This document shows positions 15,273 to 25,437 of a stretch of DNA of 64,000 nt, in pieces. The stretch lies in the NCBI GenBank assembly GCA_017427285.1, contig JAFRTE010000012.1:124001-188000 (forward strand), written 5' to 3'. This stretch comes from Clostridia bacterium (GTDB taxonomy: Bacteria > Bacillota > Clostridia > Oscillospirales > UBA644). The notes under the pieces are model-generated. The model searched no databases, had not been told where the DNA came from, and saw nothing but the letters and a program-made list of their open reading frames with translations. Each line of letters starts with the position of its first letter. Position 1 is the first letter of the stretch. Both the position numbers and the translations under genes were made by a program.

Positions 15273-16808
15273 TCACTTTTTGTATTTTTTATCGAGGGTA
15301 CGGAAATACGACGCTTCCATAATGTGCTGCGGAAGTATTACGTCGCTTGCCGCAAGGTCCGCGATCGTCTGAGCAATTTTTATTATTTTATCGTAAGACC
15401 GCATTGAAACGGACGTTTTTTCCATTATTCTATTCAGCGCGGCGGTGGCCTCTGAAGAAAGAACGCAAAGCTCCCTTATCGCTTTCGGCGAAAGCTTGGC
15501 GTTGCAGGTAAAACCGTACTGAGAGATCCTTTCCGTCTGCCTTTTTCTTGCGGCGTCAACGCGTTTCTTTATCTCCGCGGAGGACTCTGCAAGCTTTCTG
15601 TTTTCGGAAATATCCGTTACCGTAACGGGCGGAAGCGCAACCTGCAGATCTATTCTGTCAAGAAGCGGTCCGGATATTTTGCTCAGATATTTCTCTATCT
15701 GCCCTTCCTTGCATCTGCACGGCACGGTAGGATGTCCGTAATATCCGCAGGGACACGGGTTCATAGCGCAAACAAGCATGAAAGACGCCGGAAAAACGAG
15801 ACTTTTTTTAACTCTGTTTACGGTTATTATGTTGTCTTCGAGCGGCTGTCGCAGTGATTCGAGCGTACGCTGTGAGAATTCCGCTACCTCGTCAAGAAAA
15901 AGCACGCCGTTGTTCGCAAGGGTTATAAGCCCCGGGGCAGGCGTTGTTCCGCCGCCCATAAGACCGGGTATCGAAACGTTTTGCGTTGAGCGGACAAACG
16001 GTCTTTTAACGCAAAGCGGCTCTTTTTCCGTCAGTTTGCCGGCTATCGAATAGATTTTTGAAGTTTCTATTATCTCGTCAAACGTCATATCGGGAAGGAT
16101 CGACGGCAAAGATTTTGCTATCATGCTTTTTCCCGAACCGGGAGGGCCGATAAAAAGTATGTTGTGGCCGCCCGCCGCTGCAATTTCGCCGGCGCGCTTC
16201 GCCGTCTGCTGCCCTACGATATACGCAAAATCGTTTGTGTCCTGTTCGTCCTTTTTTATCATATCGTTAAGCGATTTTTTTACGGGGTGAAGCGGGATCT
16301 TGCCTTCGATATGCGAAATTACGGAAATAACGTCTCTTGCGGCGTAAACGTCTATTCCTTCGACCACGGCGCCTTCAGAAGCGTTCTTTTCGGGAACGAA
16401 TATCGCCTTGAAGCCGAGTTCCTTTGCCGCTATTACCGCCGCAAGCACGCCTCTTTCCCGGCGTATCTCACCCGAAAGCGAAAGTTCGCCGAAAAATGCG
16501 GTGTTTTCGTCGGGGACGGCTATCTGCCCGGTTGAGGAAAGAATACCGAGAAGCATCGGCAGATCGAACATCGTTCCCTCTTTTTTAACGTCCGCGGGGG
16601 CAAGGTTCATTATTATGTTTGCCGAGGGGATCCTGTATCCGCTGTTTGAAACCGCAGACACTATCCTGTTTTTTGCCTCTTTTATGGCCGTGTCGGGCAG
16701 ACCGACGATATCGATGTCCGGGTCCTGCGCGGGACGTGAGTCCGTTTCCACTTCAACCTTGTATCCGTCAATGCCCCACAGTCCGACGCTGCTGATTTTC
16801 GTTACCAT
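15273..16808 (-). CDS. YifB/ComM family Mg-chelatase-like AAA+ ATPase
   Basis: 511 residues, the usual length. An N-terminal Lon-substrate-like S5 fold (VEVETDSRPAQDPDIDIVGLPDTAIKEAKNRIVSAV), then AAA+ core with Walker A FIGPPGSGKS near residue 222, Walker B VLFLDEVAEF near 304, and a zinc-like cluster CAMNPCPCGYYGHPTVPCRC near 352-371. The C-terminal Mg-chelatase extension is complete. The ComM branch is a hexameric helicase that promotes branch migration in natural transformation in Gram-negatives; the Firmicutes role is less clear. First gene of the yifB-murE-macrodomain-sirtuin run, divergent from secA. Confidence 0.93.
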   Translation of the reverse strand: MVTKISSVGLWGIDGYKVEVETDSRPAQDPDIDIVGLPDTAIKEAKNRIVSAVSNSGYRIPSANIIMNLAPADVKKEGTMFDLPMLLGILSSTGQIAVPDENTAFFGELSLSGEIRRERGVLAAVIAAKELGFKAIFVPEKNASEGAVVEGIDVYAARDVISVISHIEGKIPLHPVKKSLNDMIKKDEQDTNDFAYIVGQQTAKRAGEIAAAGGHNILFIGPPGSGKSMIAKSLPSILPDMTFDEIIETSKIYSIAGKLTEKEPLCVKRPFVRSTQNVSIPGLMGGGTTPAPGLITLANNGVLFLDEVAEFSQRTLESLRQPLEDNIITVNRVKKSLVFPASFMLVCAMNPCPCGYYGHPTVPCRCKEGQIEKYLSKISGPLLDRIDLQVALPPVTVTDISENRKLAESSAEIKKRVDAARKRQTERISQYGFTCNAKLSPKAIRELCVLSSEATAALNRIMEKTSVSMRSYDKIIKIAQTIADLAASDVILPQHIMEASYFRTLDKKYKK

Positions 16809-16838
16809 TCTGTTTCCCCCGTTTAAATTCTTTTTCTT

Positions 16839-16867
16839 ATTTTACAACAAAATCACAAAGAATTCAA
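16839..16867 (-). promoter_or_regulatory. Promoter of yifB
   Basis: On the minus strand TTGAAT (16867-16862), 17-base spacer, TAAAAT (16844-16839), 31 bases ahead of the ATG. Confidence 0.7.
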
Positions 16868-16906
16868 GAGTTATTGAAGATAAATATAGCTTTTTTAAAA
16901 AAAATG

Positions 16907-16915
16907 TGCTATAAT
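16907..16915 (+). promoter_or_regulatory. Extended -10 promoter of secA
   Basis: TGCTATAAT fits the extended -10 form (TG-N-TATAAT), which can work without a good -35; none is seen at the usual distance. It leaves a ~48-base leader before secA. Confidence 0.65.
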
Positions 16916-16969
16916 AATATATAATGGTAGAATATTTTATTAACATATGCAGACACACGGAGGAGACAG

Positions 16970-19705
16970 ATGGGTCTTTTTGATATTTTCGGTTCCTACA
17001 GCCAGAGAGAGCTAAAAAAAATAAACGCTAAAATCGCAAAAATAAATTCTCTTGAGCCATATATGAAATCGCTGAGCGACAGCGAGCTCAGGGCAAAGAC
17101 GGACGAATTCAAAAAGCGTCTCGAAAACGGCGAAACGCTTGACGACATACACTGCGAGGCGTTTGCGGCGGTACGCGAGGCGGGCGTAAGAGTTATAGGT
17201 CAGCGCGCTTTTGATACGCAGCTTATCGGCGGCACGGTCCTTCATCAGGGAAGGATCGCGGAAATGAAGACCGGCGAAGGAAAAACGCTCGCTGCGGTAT
17301 TTCCGTCTTATTTAAACGCTCTTACCGGCAAGGGCGTACACGTAGTTACGGTAAACGATTATCTTGCCCGCCGCGACAGCGAATGGATGGGCAAGATCCA
17401 CCGCTTTATGGGCCTTTCGGTAGGTCTTATCGCTCACGAGGTCGAGCCGAAAGACAGAAAAGAGGCGTATCTTTGCGATATCACATACGGCACGAACAAC
17501 GAGTTCGGCTTTGACTATCTGCGAGACAACATGGTCCTTTACAAAGAGGAAATGGTGCAGCGCGGACATAACTTTGCTATCGTTGACGAGGTGGACTCCA
17601 TACTCATCGACGAGGCGAGAACGCCGCTGATCATTTCCGGTCACGGCGAGGAAAGCGGCGAGATGTACGAAAAGGCGTCCGCTTTCGTTTCAAGACTTCG
17701 TCCCTTCAAGATAAAGGAAATGGAGTCCAAGGAAAGCTATGACGACGTTGACGCGGACTATATCGTTGAAGAAAAACACAAAAACGCCGTTTTGACAAAC
17801 AGCGGCATGGAAAAGGCGCAAAGAGCGTTTAACGTTGAAAACTGGGCGGACCCCGAAAACGTGGAGATACAGCATTTTGTAAACCAGGCGCTCAAAGCGT
17901 GGGGAACAATGCAGCGGGACGTAGACTACGTTGTAAAGGACGGCGAGGTAATAATCGTTGACGAGTTTACCGGAAGACTTATGTACGGCCGCCGCTATTC
18001 AAACGGGCTTCATCAGTCCATAGAGGCAAAAGAGGGCGTAAAGGTAGAAAACGAGTCTAAAACTCTTGCTACGATTACTTTCCAGAACTATTTCAGAATT
18101 TATTCGAAGCTTTCCGGCATGACCGGTACTGCGCTTACCGAGGAGCAGGAATTTAACGATATTTATCATCTTGACGTTATAGAGATACCCACAAACCTGC
18201 CGATGATAAGAAAAGACCATAACGATCAGATATACAAAACCGAGGCGGGCAAATATGCGGCGGTAATACGCCAGATAAAAGAGTGCCACGAGAAGGGACA
18301 ACCCGTGCTTGTGGGCACGATAACGATAGAAAAATCGGAGCTTCTGAGCAAGCTTTTAAAGCGCGAAGGAATAGCGCATAACGTATTAAACGCCAAATTC
18401 CACGATAAAGAGGCAATGATAGTAGCTCAGGCGGGCAAAAAAGGCGCCGTTACCATTTCAACGAATATGGCAGGACGAGGCACCGATATAATTCTGGGCG
18501 GCAACGCCGAATATATGGCGAAAGCGCAGATGGCAAAAGAGGGCATAGACCACGAATATATCGCCGCTTCCACGGGATTTTCCGATACGGCGGATGAAAA
18601 CGTTATCGCCGCAAAAAAGAGATATGCGGAGCTTTACAGTCAGTTTAAACCCGAAACCGAAAAAGAGGCGGAAGAGGTCAAGGCGGCGGGAGGACTTTTC
18701 ATTCTCGGCACTGAACGTCACGAATCAAGGCGTATAGACAATCAGCTTCGCGGACGTGCCGGACGTCAGGGCGACGTTGGCGAAAGCCGTTTTTACCTGT
18801 CGCTTGAAGACGACCTTATGCGTCTTTTCGGAGGCGAAAGGGTTGCAACGATAGCAGAAATGCTGAATATTCCCGAAGATCAGCCGATAGACGCGAAAAT
18901 TCTTTCCAATACGATAGAAAACGCGCAGAAAAAGGTTGAAAGCGTAAACTTCCAGCGCAGAAAACGCACGCTCGAATACGACGACGTTATAAACCAGCAA
19001 AGAACGATCATTTACGATCAGCGCAGAAAAGTGCTTGACGGCGAGGATCTCCGCTCGTATATCCTTAAAATGGGCGACGAGGTTATTCAGAATGCGGCGG
19101 ACCAGTGTCTTGCGGCGGAGGTCGCCGATAACTGGGATTACGAGGGGCTTCACGAACGTTTCGACGGCATGCTGCTTACAAAAGCCGATCTTGCGTATAC
19201 GTCCGCGGACTTTGACAGACTGAAAAAGCAGGATATCATCTCTCTGCTTACAACAAGACTAAACGAGCTTTATACAAAGGCGGAAACGGAAAACACGCCC
19301 GAAAAAATGCGCGAGATCGAGCGCTTCGTCCTTCTTCGCACAGTTGACAGATACTGGATGGATCACCTTGACGCGATGGACGATCTGAGACAGGGCGTTT
19401 CTCTGCGCTCTTACGGCAACAGAAACCCGCTTACCGAGTATAAATTCGAAAGCTTCGATATGTTTGACGAAATGGTAAATCTTATCAAATACGATACCGT
19501 TCGCGACTGTCTGCGCATCCGCCTTGTAAACAGAGAAGTTAAGCGTGAGCGCGTAGCTACGATAGACGAAGCGAAAAACGTTAACGCCGGAGGCGAAAAA
19601 CCGAAGCCGATAGTAAAAAAAGCGTCCGAAAAAGTGGGCAGAAACGATCCGTGTCCATGCGGCAGCGGTAAAAAATACAAAAACTGCCACGGAAAGAATG
19701 TATAA
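16970..19705 (+). CDS. secA: Preprotein translocase ATPase SecA
   Basis: 911 residues, full length. The motor drives secretory proteins through SecYEG at the inner face of the membrane. Motifs: [20 protein letters not shown] (Walker A), [33 protein letters not shown] (DEAD box), the preprotein cross-linking and helical-scaffold regions, [11 protein letters not shown], and [21 protein letters not shown]. The C-terminus is the zinc SEC-C motif [19 protein letters not shown] (three Cys and one His), used for SecB or lipid contact. GGAGGAG precedes the ATG. Its stop overlaps the HAD gene. Confidence 0.99.
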   Translation: MGLFDIFGSYSQRELKKINAKIAKINSLEPYMKSLSDSELRAKTDEFKKRLENGETLDDIHCEAFAAVREAGVRVIGQRAFDTQLIGGTVLHQGRIAEMKTGEGKTLAAVFPSYLNALTGKGVHVVTVNDYLARRDSEWMGKIHRFMGLSVGLIAHEVEPKDRKEAYLCDITYGTNNEFGFDYLRDNMVLYKEEMVQRGHNFAIVDEVDSILIDEARTPLIISGHGEESGEMYEKASAFVSRLRPFKIKEMESKESYDDVDADYIVEEKHKNAVLTNSGMEKAQRAFNVENWADPENVEIQHFVNQALKAWGTMQRDVDYVVKDGEVIIVDEFTGRLMYGRRYSNGLHQSIEAKEGVKVENESKTLATITFQNYFRIYSKLSGMTGTALTEEQEFNDIYHLDVIEIPTNLPMIRKDHNDQIYKTEAGKYAAVIRQIKECHEKGQPVLVGTITIEKSELLSKLLKREGIAHNVLNAKFHDKEAMIVAQAGKKGAVTISTNMAGRGTDIILGGNAEYMAKAQMAKEGIDHEYIAASTGFSDTADENVIAAKKRYAELYSQFKPETEKEAEEVKAAGGLFILGTERHESRRIDNQLRGRAGRQGDVGESRFYLSLEDDLMRLFGGERVATIAEMLNIPEDQPIDAKILSNTIENAQKKVESVNFQRRKRTLEYDDVINQQRTIIYDQRRKVLDGEDLRSYILKMGDEVIQNAADQCLAAEVADNWDYEGLHERFDGMLLTKADLAYTSADFDRLKKQDIISLLTTRLNELYTKAETENTPEKMREIERFVLLRTVDRYWMDHLDAMDDLRQGVSLRSYGNRNPLTEYKFESFDMFDEMVNLIKYDTVRDCLRIRLVNREVKRERVATIDEAKNVNAGGEKPKPIVKKASEKVGRNDPCPCGSGKKYKNCHGKNV

Positions 19706-20324
19706 AATGATAAAAAATCTGATTTTTGATATGGGCAACGTGGTTTTGGACTACACGCCGAGAAGGATCGCATCGTTTTTTACGTCAGACCCAGACGAGC
19801 TCGATTTTCTTTGCAGAGAGGTCTTTTCAAACAAAGAGTGGCTCTCGCTCGATAAGGGCGTTATGAGCGAAGAGCAGGCGATAGAAAGCATCGTTGCCCG
19901 CGTCCCTGAAAAATATCACGAGCTTTGCCGAAAAGTTATGGGCGGCTGGGAGGAGTTTTTTCTGCCGGTTGAAGGCACTTATGAGCAGCTGCTTTTGCTC
20001 AAAGAGCGCGGCTATAAGCTTTATATGCTTACAAATGCGTCGCTGAAAGTGTATGAATACAGAAAAAACAGTCCCGCTTTCGATATTATGGACGGCATGT
20101 TCGTTTCCGCGGACGTCCATTTGCTCAAACCCGACCCCGCGATTTATCTTCGAATGCTTGAAAAATTCGGTCTTGAAGCCGAAGAATGTCTGTTTTTCGA
20201 CGACGTTGAGGTGAATGTAGAAGCGGCGCGGAAGCTCGGCATTCACGGACACGTTTTCAGAAAAGAACCTGATGAAATAATAAAAACCGTTGAAGAATAC
20301 GAAAACAGAACGCGCAATGAATAA
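19698..20324 (+). CDS. HAD superfamily hydrolase (subfamily IA phosphatase)
   Basis: 208 residues, a soluble phosphatase of unknown substrate. HAD motifs: [12 protein letters not shown] (nucleophile Asp and DxG); [33 protein letters not shown]. The helical cap sits between motifs I and II. The ATG at 19698 overlaps the secA stop by eight bases; a second ATG at 19707 directly after the stop is equally possible. The family includes phosphoglycolate and nucleotide phosphatases; the short cap resembles YihX-like alpha-glucose-1-phosphatases, but this is not certain. Confidence 0.88.
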   Translation: MYKMIKNLIFDMGNVVLDYTPRRIASFFTSDPDELDFLCREVFSNKEWLSLDKGVMSEEQAIESIVARVPEKYHELCRKVMGGWEEFFLPVEGTYEQLLLLKERGYKLYMLTNASLKVYEYRKNSPAFDIMDGMFVSADVHLLKPDPAIYLRMLEKFGLEAEECLFFDDVEVNVEAARKLGIHGHVFRKEPDEIIKTVEEYENRTRNE

Positions 20325-21012
20325 GGAATATATAATCGAAAAATTCTGTGATGCCGGCTTTGATTTGAACGGGGAAAAAGCGGAAATGTTTGCGGAATAC
20401 TGCGATCTGCTCGCAGAATGGTCAAAAAAAATGAACCTTACCGCGGTGACGGACGAAAAAGAGGTCGTTTCAAGACACTTTATCGACAGTCTTTTGCCGC
20501 TTAAAACAGAGTTGATAATCGAAGGCGCAAAATGCGCGGACGTCGGCTCGGGCGCCGGTTTTCCGGGTCTGCCGCTGGCAATAATGCGCCCCGATATCGA
20601 TATGACTCTTATCGAATCGCTCTCAAAGCGCGTCGATTTTCTAAACGCGGTGATCGCAAAAACGGGGATAAGAAACTGCCGCACTTTAAAAATGCGGTCC
20701 GAAGATGCCGCGAGAGGCGAATTTCGGGAGCTGTTCGATATGGTTTTTGCGCGCGCCGTGGCAAAAACCTCCGTTCTTGCCGAACTCTGCCTTCCGCTTG
20801 TCCGGGAGGGCGGATATATGCTTGCGCTGAAATCTCAGACCGCAAAAGCCGAGCTTGAAGGTGCGGGAAAAGCGATCGCCGTTCTGGGCGGCGGCGAAGC
20901 GGAAATATTCGGCACTGATGAAAGAAATATCGTAGTAATAAAAAAAATAAAAAATACGCCCGCAAAATACCCCCGCAGCGCGGGCAAGGCTTCCGCATCA
21001 CCGATTTCGTGA
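20317..21012 (+). CDS. rsmG: 16S rRNA (guanine527-N7)-methyltransferase RsmG
   Basis: 231 residues from [11 protein letters not shown] at 20317, where the ATG overlaps the HAD stop by eight bases; an in-frame start nine codons earlier would overlap more. Features: MNLTAVTDEKEVVSRHFIDSL (family signature), CADVGSGAGFPGLPLAI (SAM-binding loop), and FARAVAKTSVLAELCLPLVREGG. RsmG makes m7G527 in 16S rRNA, and its loss gives low-level streptomycin resistance in several bacteria. Third gene of the secA run. Confidence 0.95.
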   Translation: MNKEYIIEKFCDAGFDLNGEKAEMFAEYCDLLAEWSKKMNLTAVTDEKEVVSRHFIDSLLPLKTELIIEGAKCADVGSGAGFPGLPLAIMRPDIDMTLIESLSKRVDFLNAVIAKTGIRNCRTLKMRSEDAARGEFRELFDMVFARAVAKTSVLAELCLPLVREGGYMLALKSQTAKAELEGAGKAIAVLGGGEAEIFGTDERNIVVIKKIKNTPAKYPRSAGKASASPIS

Positions 21013-21509
21013 CTACAAACGGCGACGGATTTTGAACAGATCCGTAAAAAGCGCGCCGAAAAAGAACCATACTGTGATATAACTGAAAGGAAATATCACG
21101 GCATGACTCTTTATGGCTATATCAACATTGTCCAACATAAAAATACGAAAAAGAATAATTGCGAATGCAGACGCCGGGCAAAACGACACTCGATCAGGTC
21201 AGACATATGTCGCGTTTTTATAAGCCCTTCAGCGGCTGAGCACGGTTTTCTCTTCTCTTTTCGATACTTTGTCTTAAAAAAGTTTTTAATGTAAATAATT
21301 TTTGAAAAGTACTTGATTTTTTTTTTATAATATGTTATAGTTATTAGTGAGGAAAGCGATTAACACAAAAACAGAGTTATAGGTGAACTGATTTTTTGCC
21401 GGTAGTTCGACAAAATGCTAAGTCAACAGTTTTCCGTTCAGGTAATTACATTTTTGGCGTGATTATGTCTTTCCACAAAAATAATATCTTAATTAAAGGA
21501 GCGGTCGTT
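21013..21509. other. Long gap before the amidase gene; one promoter seen
   Basis: About 500 bases hold no gene that I can support; a 63-codon open frame at 21103 lacks a convincing start and codon pattern. The left 100 bases are the 3' flank of rsmG. A 7-bp inverted repeat, GTGATAT (21074-21080) and ATATCAC (21093-21099), is present. From 21300 the sequence turns AT-rich and carries the promoter listed next, which leaves a leader of about 170 bases with no riboswitch I recognise. Confidence 0.6.
21302..21331 (+). promoter_or_regulatory. Probable promoter of the amidase gene
   Basis: TTGAAA (21302-21307), 18-base spacer with a T-run, TATAAT (21326-21331). The RNA start would lie about 170 bases before the ATG. 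Confidence 0.5.
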
Positions 21510-22652
21510 ATGAAAAACACAAAGAAAAAAGTTGCGCTTGTAATTGCAGTTGTTTTTATTTTATCTGCACTATGTTTTCCGTTAGTTGCTTTTAATTCAA
21601 AAGACCCGTCATTAAATGGGCTTGATGGCCTATTGGAAAATTATTTTCAATACAGAAAAGAAACAATACTTATTGCAAATAACGAAAAAAACAATGACCG
21701 TGAACATGTTAATACAAAACTTTCAGAAAAAGTTGCGAATACCGAGGATGAAAGAATAATAGGAATAAGAAATTATTTGAATGAGTGCAATCTGAAAATT
21801 AACAAGGTGGATGCAACATACGAAATACTTGATTCGGATTTTTCCGATAACAGTATTCATGTGTTTGTTTATGAGTCGATCGATTTTGACTGGACATTTA
21901 CTGATACCAATACTCGAATCAAATCCGGATACGGAACAGAACATGATATTTTTATTGATACCAAAACATCAATAATTACTGATGACCTTTTTTACGAAAA
22001 GGACTTTTCGGGAATTGCAACAACAAACAGAACGTATATATACACTATAGCGGAAGAACCTAAAGTTAATGATATCAACCCTATCGATATCAGCAACTTT
22101 AAATCAAATTCCAGATCGTATAATGTAAATAGTGCGGTTTCTTATGCTCTTTCCTATAGTTCTTCTTCGTCAGGAACAACAAGCTATAACCCGAAATATA
22201 AAAACTGGGCAGGATATGGCGGGGACTGTGCAAATTTTGTCTCTCAATGCCTTTATGCCGGAGGCTTAACAATGACCACATCCGGCAGTTATGTTTGGTA
22301 TTATGACGATGCAGGCACACCCTGCACAAATCCAACACATGGTCCTAACGCATCTGGAAGCTGGAACTCACATACGTGTACCGCAGATGATTCAGCTTCT
22401 TCTTCATGGACTGGATGTTCTTCTCAAAGAGCAGCGTTGGTAAATCTTTATGGTTGCTCTCTCTATGGACCAAACTATTATACAAATAGCAGTGTTTATT
22501 TGGGGAATTTGTTATATACTAATTCCGGAGGGCATGTATATATTTGCACAGATGCGTCAAGCACAATAAGATGCTATACATGCCACACCACAAATAGGTT
22601 AAACTGGCCTTTTGATATAGAATCAACGTCTGCATACATATTGAGGCCGTAG
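21510..22652 (+). CDS. Secreted amidase-domain (Amidase_6, NlpC/P60-like) protein
   Basis: 380 residues from the ATG at 21510, which has AAAGGAG upstream; longer in-frame starts back to 21396 have none. N-terminal signal peptide with KNTKKK and a hydrophobic core (VALVIAVVFILSALCFPLVAF), no lipobox. After ~200 residues without recognised motifs comes the putative amidase domain: YNPKYKNWAGYGGDCANFVSQCLYAGG with the catalytic-type Cys, and GGHVYICTD with the His. Proteins of this type are thought to cleave amide bonds in cell wall or peptides outside the cell. The gene is clearly more AT-rich than its neighbours, suggesting recent gain. Confidence 0.85.
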   Translation: MKNTKKKVALVIAVVFILSALCFPLVAFNSKDPSLNGLDGLLENYFQYRKETILIANNEKNNDREHVNTKLSEKVANTEDERIIGIRNYLNECNLKINKVDATYEILDSDFSDNSIHVFVYESIDFDWTFTDTNTRIKSGYGTEHDIFIDTKTSIITDDLFYEKDFSGIATTNRTYIYTIAEEPKVNDINPIDISNFKSNSRSYNVNSAVSYALSYSSSSSGTTSYNPKYKNWAGYGGDCANFVSQCLYAGGLTMTTSGSYVWYYDDAGTPCTNPTHGPNASGSWNSHTCTADDSASSSWTGCSSQRAALVNLYGCSLYGPNYYTNSSVYLGNLLYTNSGGHVYICTDASSTIRCYTCHTTNRLNWPFDIESTSAYILRP

Positions 22653-22739
22653 ATTGAATCAAGACAACTTTGGGACGTAGTCATTTATAAATTAAGTGTA
22701 TTATATGAATGCGAATCATAAAAAGGATGAAGTTTTATT

Positions 22740-23642
22740 ATGAAATATAAATTTTCAACTATAATAATTTTAGCTTTTCTTGCTTTGTTTCTTCTGTCCT
22801 CTTGCTCCGACATTGAGCCCCTGGAAATGGCGGAGGGGGAGAACTCTGTTCAGGAAATATCGGAAACAAACGTTGGAGATACAACTATCTCACTGCAAAC
22901 ACAAATGACAGAAGAGCTGATAAAACAAACCGCAGACCCGAAAGAATTTGTTGGCTTGTATATAAAAGCTCTTTGTGAAGGCGATGCCGAGGCATTAAAT
23001 CTTTTATACGGGAAAGAACTTTTTACCGAAACGCAGGCAGATCCTGTCCTTGAAACCGACCCGTATTCCGAAATTGACGGAATAACAAGGGTAATTGAAA
23101 CGGAAGACGGTTTTATCGTTTCGGAGTCGGTAAAAGACAGCGACGTATATTTTGTCCGGGATGGCAACTGCATAGGTTATACCTGCTATATCCGCAACAC
23201 GGGAAACCGTTTCGTTATGGTTGCAACGGCAAAATACGCTTTTGAGTTTGCGGAATGCGCCGCGGAAGACTACAGTCTTTTCCCGTATACGGAAGATTTC
23301 CGAATAGCCCCGGACGATAAAACGCTGAGCGAAAGCTTTCCGGCAGAACTCCTCACCGAAATTATAACCTCTGCGCTGAAAAAAGGCGATATTCGGACTC
23401 TTAAAACGCTTTGCAAAGATATGACTTTTGATGAGCCGCAGCACGCGGAGGGTGAACCGACGCCGGTAAACCGCGCTCCGTTCGGCTATGCGGGAGCCGC
23501 CGCTGAAGTTATATGTAAACCTGAAAACGATACAACCGTTTTATTTGAGGTAAAAACGCTTGACGGCAATACAGTAAATCTTACCGCCACACTTAAAAAG
23601 GATGGCGACGGATACTGCCTTTCAACGCTTGCTGCGGAATAA
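22740..23642 (+). CDS. Uncharacterised lipoprotein
   Basis: 300 residues. Signal peptide KYKFSTIIILAFLALFLLSSC with lipobox LSSC, so a membrane-anchored extracellular protein. After an acidic linker the protein appears to hold two related halves: ADPKEFVGLYIKALCEGDAEALNLLYGK near 65-92 and FPAELLTEIITSALKKGDIRTLKTLCKD near 200-227 share helix patterns, each followed by beta strands. This resembles NTF2-like or DUF4878-like folds, but I cannot name a family. AAAGGATGA stands before the ATG. It is followed by a strong terminator. Confidence 0.75.
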   Translation: MKYKFSTIIILAFLALFLLSSCSDIEPLEMAEGENSVQEISETNVGDTTISLQTQMTEELIKQTADPKEFVGLYIKALCEGDAEALNLLYGKELFTETQADPVLETDPYSEIDGITRVIETEDGFIVSESVKDSDVYFVRDGNCIGYTCYIRNTGNRFVMVATAKYAFEFAECAAEDYSLFPYTEDFRIAPDDKTLSESFPAELLTEIITSALKKGDIRTLKTLCKDMTFDEPQHAEGEPTPVNRAPFGYAGAAAEVICKPENDTTVLFEVKTLDGNTVNLTATLKKDGDGYCLSTLAAE

Positions 23643-23651
23643 CAGCATACA

Positions 23652-23690
23652 AAAAACCGAGGCTGTCTGAAAAATACAGCCTCGGTTTTT
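23652..23690. terminator. Strong bidirectional terminator
   Basis: AAACCGAGGCTGT (23654-23666) pairs perfectly with ACAGCCTCGGTTT (23676-23688), flanked by A-run and T-run. It serves the plus-strand lipoprotein and the minus-strand solute-binding protein, which converge here. Confidence 0.92.
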
Positions 23691-23705
23691 ATCTGTATCA
23701 AACTT

Positions 23706-25121
23706 TTATTCGCCCCAGACGGCGTCCATACCTCTCTTTGAAGGCGCGACCTCTTTTGCAATATGCTCTTCAACAGGTCCGAGATGAGATTCTATATATT
23801 CCGCAGGACTGCCGTTGTAGTCAAGCCATTCAAACTGTGTGTTCCACGTCGCAGATGCGAAATACGAATACTGCGAATTGAGGAACATATCGTAATACAT
23901 ATCCGCGTCGCGTCTGTCAAAGAAGTATGTATGATAAAGAAATTCTCTTATGGAATCTGTTGTAGGATATTCTTCAAACGGCTCGTAAAGTGCGCTTAAG
24001 GCGATGGCCGTTGCTTCAACGTGAGGCGAATAGCGTGAAAGAACTATTGCTCTTTCGAGATTGAAGTGGCTTACGGCGATAAATCCCGGATCAACATCTG
24101 GTCCTGACGGCCATGCGATAACGCCGAAGTTAGTCATTACCTTTACTATGTTTTCAAGATATTCCGCCTGATGCAGCACTCCCAGCACTGTTTCACCGTT
24201 ATTGAGAGCGTCTATATGTCTTTCATTGATGCTTACGGTGTAGCTGAGCGGTCCTTTGTATATATCCAGCGCCTCGTTCATAGCGGTCATAACGCGCGGA
24301 TCGCGAAGCCCGGATATGTAATTGCCGTCGGGACCTTTTGCGGCGAGTCTGTATCCGTTTGAAAGCATGTAAACCATTCCCAGATCGCCGTTGTACTGGA
24401 ACGTTACACCGTAATGCTTAACCTCGCTGCCTTCCTGAACATGGTATCTTTCAAGGTTGTCTCGAAGTGTCTGCCACGTCCACTGACCGTTTTCGTAAAG
24501 GTCGCGCGGATCGGCTGCGTTTACGGACGCTATGAGGTCTTCGTTTATAATAACCATTCCCTGATACGATACCGAAGAGGATGGCCACGACATGGGAACA
24601 AGTCCGTAAACGTCGTCTTCCCAGTATAAAACTTCAAGAATGTTGCGGCTGCCCCACTTATCTTCGTTACGGAAATCAAGGAAGCCGTCAAGCTCCGACA
24701 GCCCCATCAGCGCGCCGATTTTCATGTCTTCGCGGAATCTGTCCGAAACTCCGCAGAAAATGTCGGTATAGTATTCGCCTATGGTGTTGTTCATGCGGAA
24801 ATTGCTGTAATCCGACGTATCCGAGAAATATTTAATTTCAAATTTGCAGTTCAGGTCCTTTTCAACATCTTTAATGCGCTTCATGGCAAGGTCTCCGAGA
24901 ACCGTGCCTGTTTCATAACCGAGCACCTGATCCGCGCCTGTGTAGTGTATACCCTGACCACCCGTTTCGCGCAGATATTTTATCGTAACGCCTTCGAGGT
25001 CGGTTTTATCGCTCTGAAATGACAGCTCAAGATCAAAAATCTCCGTTTCCTGCGTTGCGCATGCGGCAAACATCAAAAGCGATAATAAAATCAGAATTGC
25101 TGTTTTTACTGCTGTTTTCAT
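23706..25121 (-). CDS. Extracellular solute-binding lipoprotein (sugar ABC transporter type)
   Basis: 471 residues. Signal peptide with lipobox FAAC (Cys21). The body has features of family 1 solute-binding proteins: DLNCKFEIKYFSDTSDYSNFR, an early NEDLIASVNAADPRDLYENGQWTWQTLRD segment that recurs in carbohydrate binders of Clostridia, and WPSGPDVDPGFIAVSHFNLERAIVL. It probably captures a sugar or oligosaccharide for an ABC importer. No permease or ATPase genes follow, so it is an orphan, and its ligand is unknown. It has its own promoter and terminator. Confidence 0.85.
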   Translation of the reverse strand: MKTAVKTAILILLSLLMFAACATQETEIFDLELSFQSDKTDLEGVTIKYLRETGGQGIHYTGADQVLGYETGTVLGDLAMKRIKDVEKDLNCKFEIKYFSDTSDYSNFRMNNTIGEYYTDIFCGVSDRFREDMKIGALMGLSELDGFLDFRNEDKWGSRNILEVLYWEDDVYGLVPMSWPSSSVSYQGMVIINEDLIASVNAADPRDLYENGQWTWQTLRDNLERYHVQEGSEVKHYGVTFQYNGDLGMVYMLSNGYRLAAKGPDGNYISGLRDPRVMTAMNEALDIYKGPLSYTVSINERHIDALNNGETVLGVLHQAEYLENIVKVMTNFGVIAWPSGPDVDPGFIAVSHFNLERAIVLSRYSPHVEATAIALSALYEPFEEYPTTDSIREFLYHTYFFDRRDADMYYDMFLNSQYSYFASATWNTQFEWLDYNGSPAEYIESHLGPVEEHIAKEVAPSKRGMDAVWGE

Positions 25122-25310
25122 CTGTTGCTGTTCCTTTCCGAGAATAGAAAAATTATTCGTGGTGCCCGGTTTTGATTAGTCTTTCTGCCTTCGATTCGCC
25201 GTATATGGATTGAATATGCGGCGGATCGTTTTCCGTCTGCTGAAAATACATTCGAATTTTTCTTCCGGAAGATCGAGATAAACCGGCGTAATATAATTCT
25301 CTCTTTTACT

Positions 25311-25339
25311 ACAATATCACGATTTTGTGCTATTGTCAA
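25311..25339 (-). promoter_or_regulatory. Promoter of the solute-binding protein gene
   Basis: On the minus strand TTGACA (25339-25334), 17 bases, TATTGT (25316-25311). It leaves a leader of about 180 bases. Confidence 0.75.
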
Positions 25340-25375
25340 CCCTGAATCACAAATTTTATGTTTTTTTATGTACCC

Positions 25376-25412
25376 AAAAAGCCGAGAATACGTGATCGTA
25401 TTTTCGGCTTTT
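25376..25412 (-). terminator. Terminator after thrS
   Basis: AAAAGCCGAAAATACG and CGTATTCTCGGCTTTTT (minus strand) form a 16-bp stem with one wobble pair around a 4-base loop, ending in a T-run, 26 bases after the thrS stop. Confidence 0.9.
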
Positions 25413-25437
25413 CTGAAATCAAAAATATTGTTGAGGA

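Larger units (their letters stand above)
25122..25437. other. Gap between thrS and the solute-binding protein gene
   Basis: About 316 bases without a supported gene. It holds the thrS terminator, the solute-binding protein promoter, and a leader of about 180 bases with no motif I recognise. An open frame here on the minus strand looks non-coding. Confidence 0.6.

Noticed and set aside
21103..21294. Small 63-codon frame in the gap after rsmG
   Set aside because: No ribosome site suited to it and no conserved motif; the composition looks non-coding.
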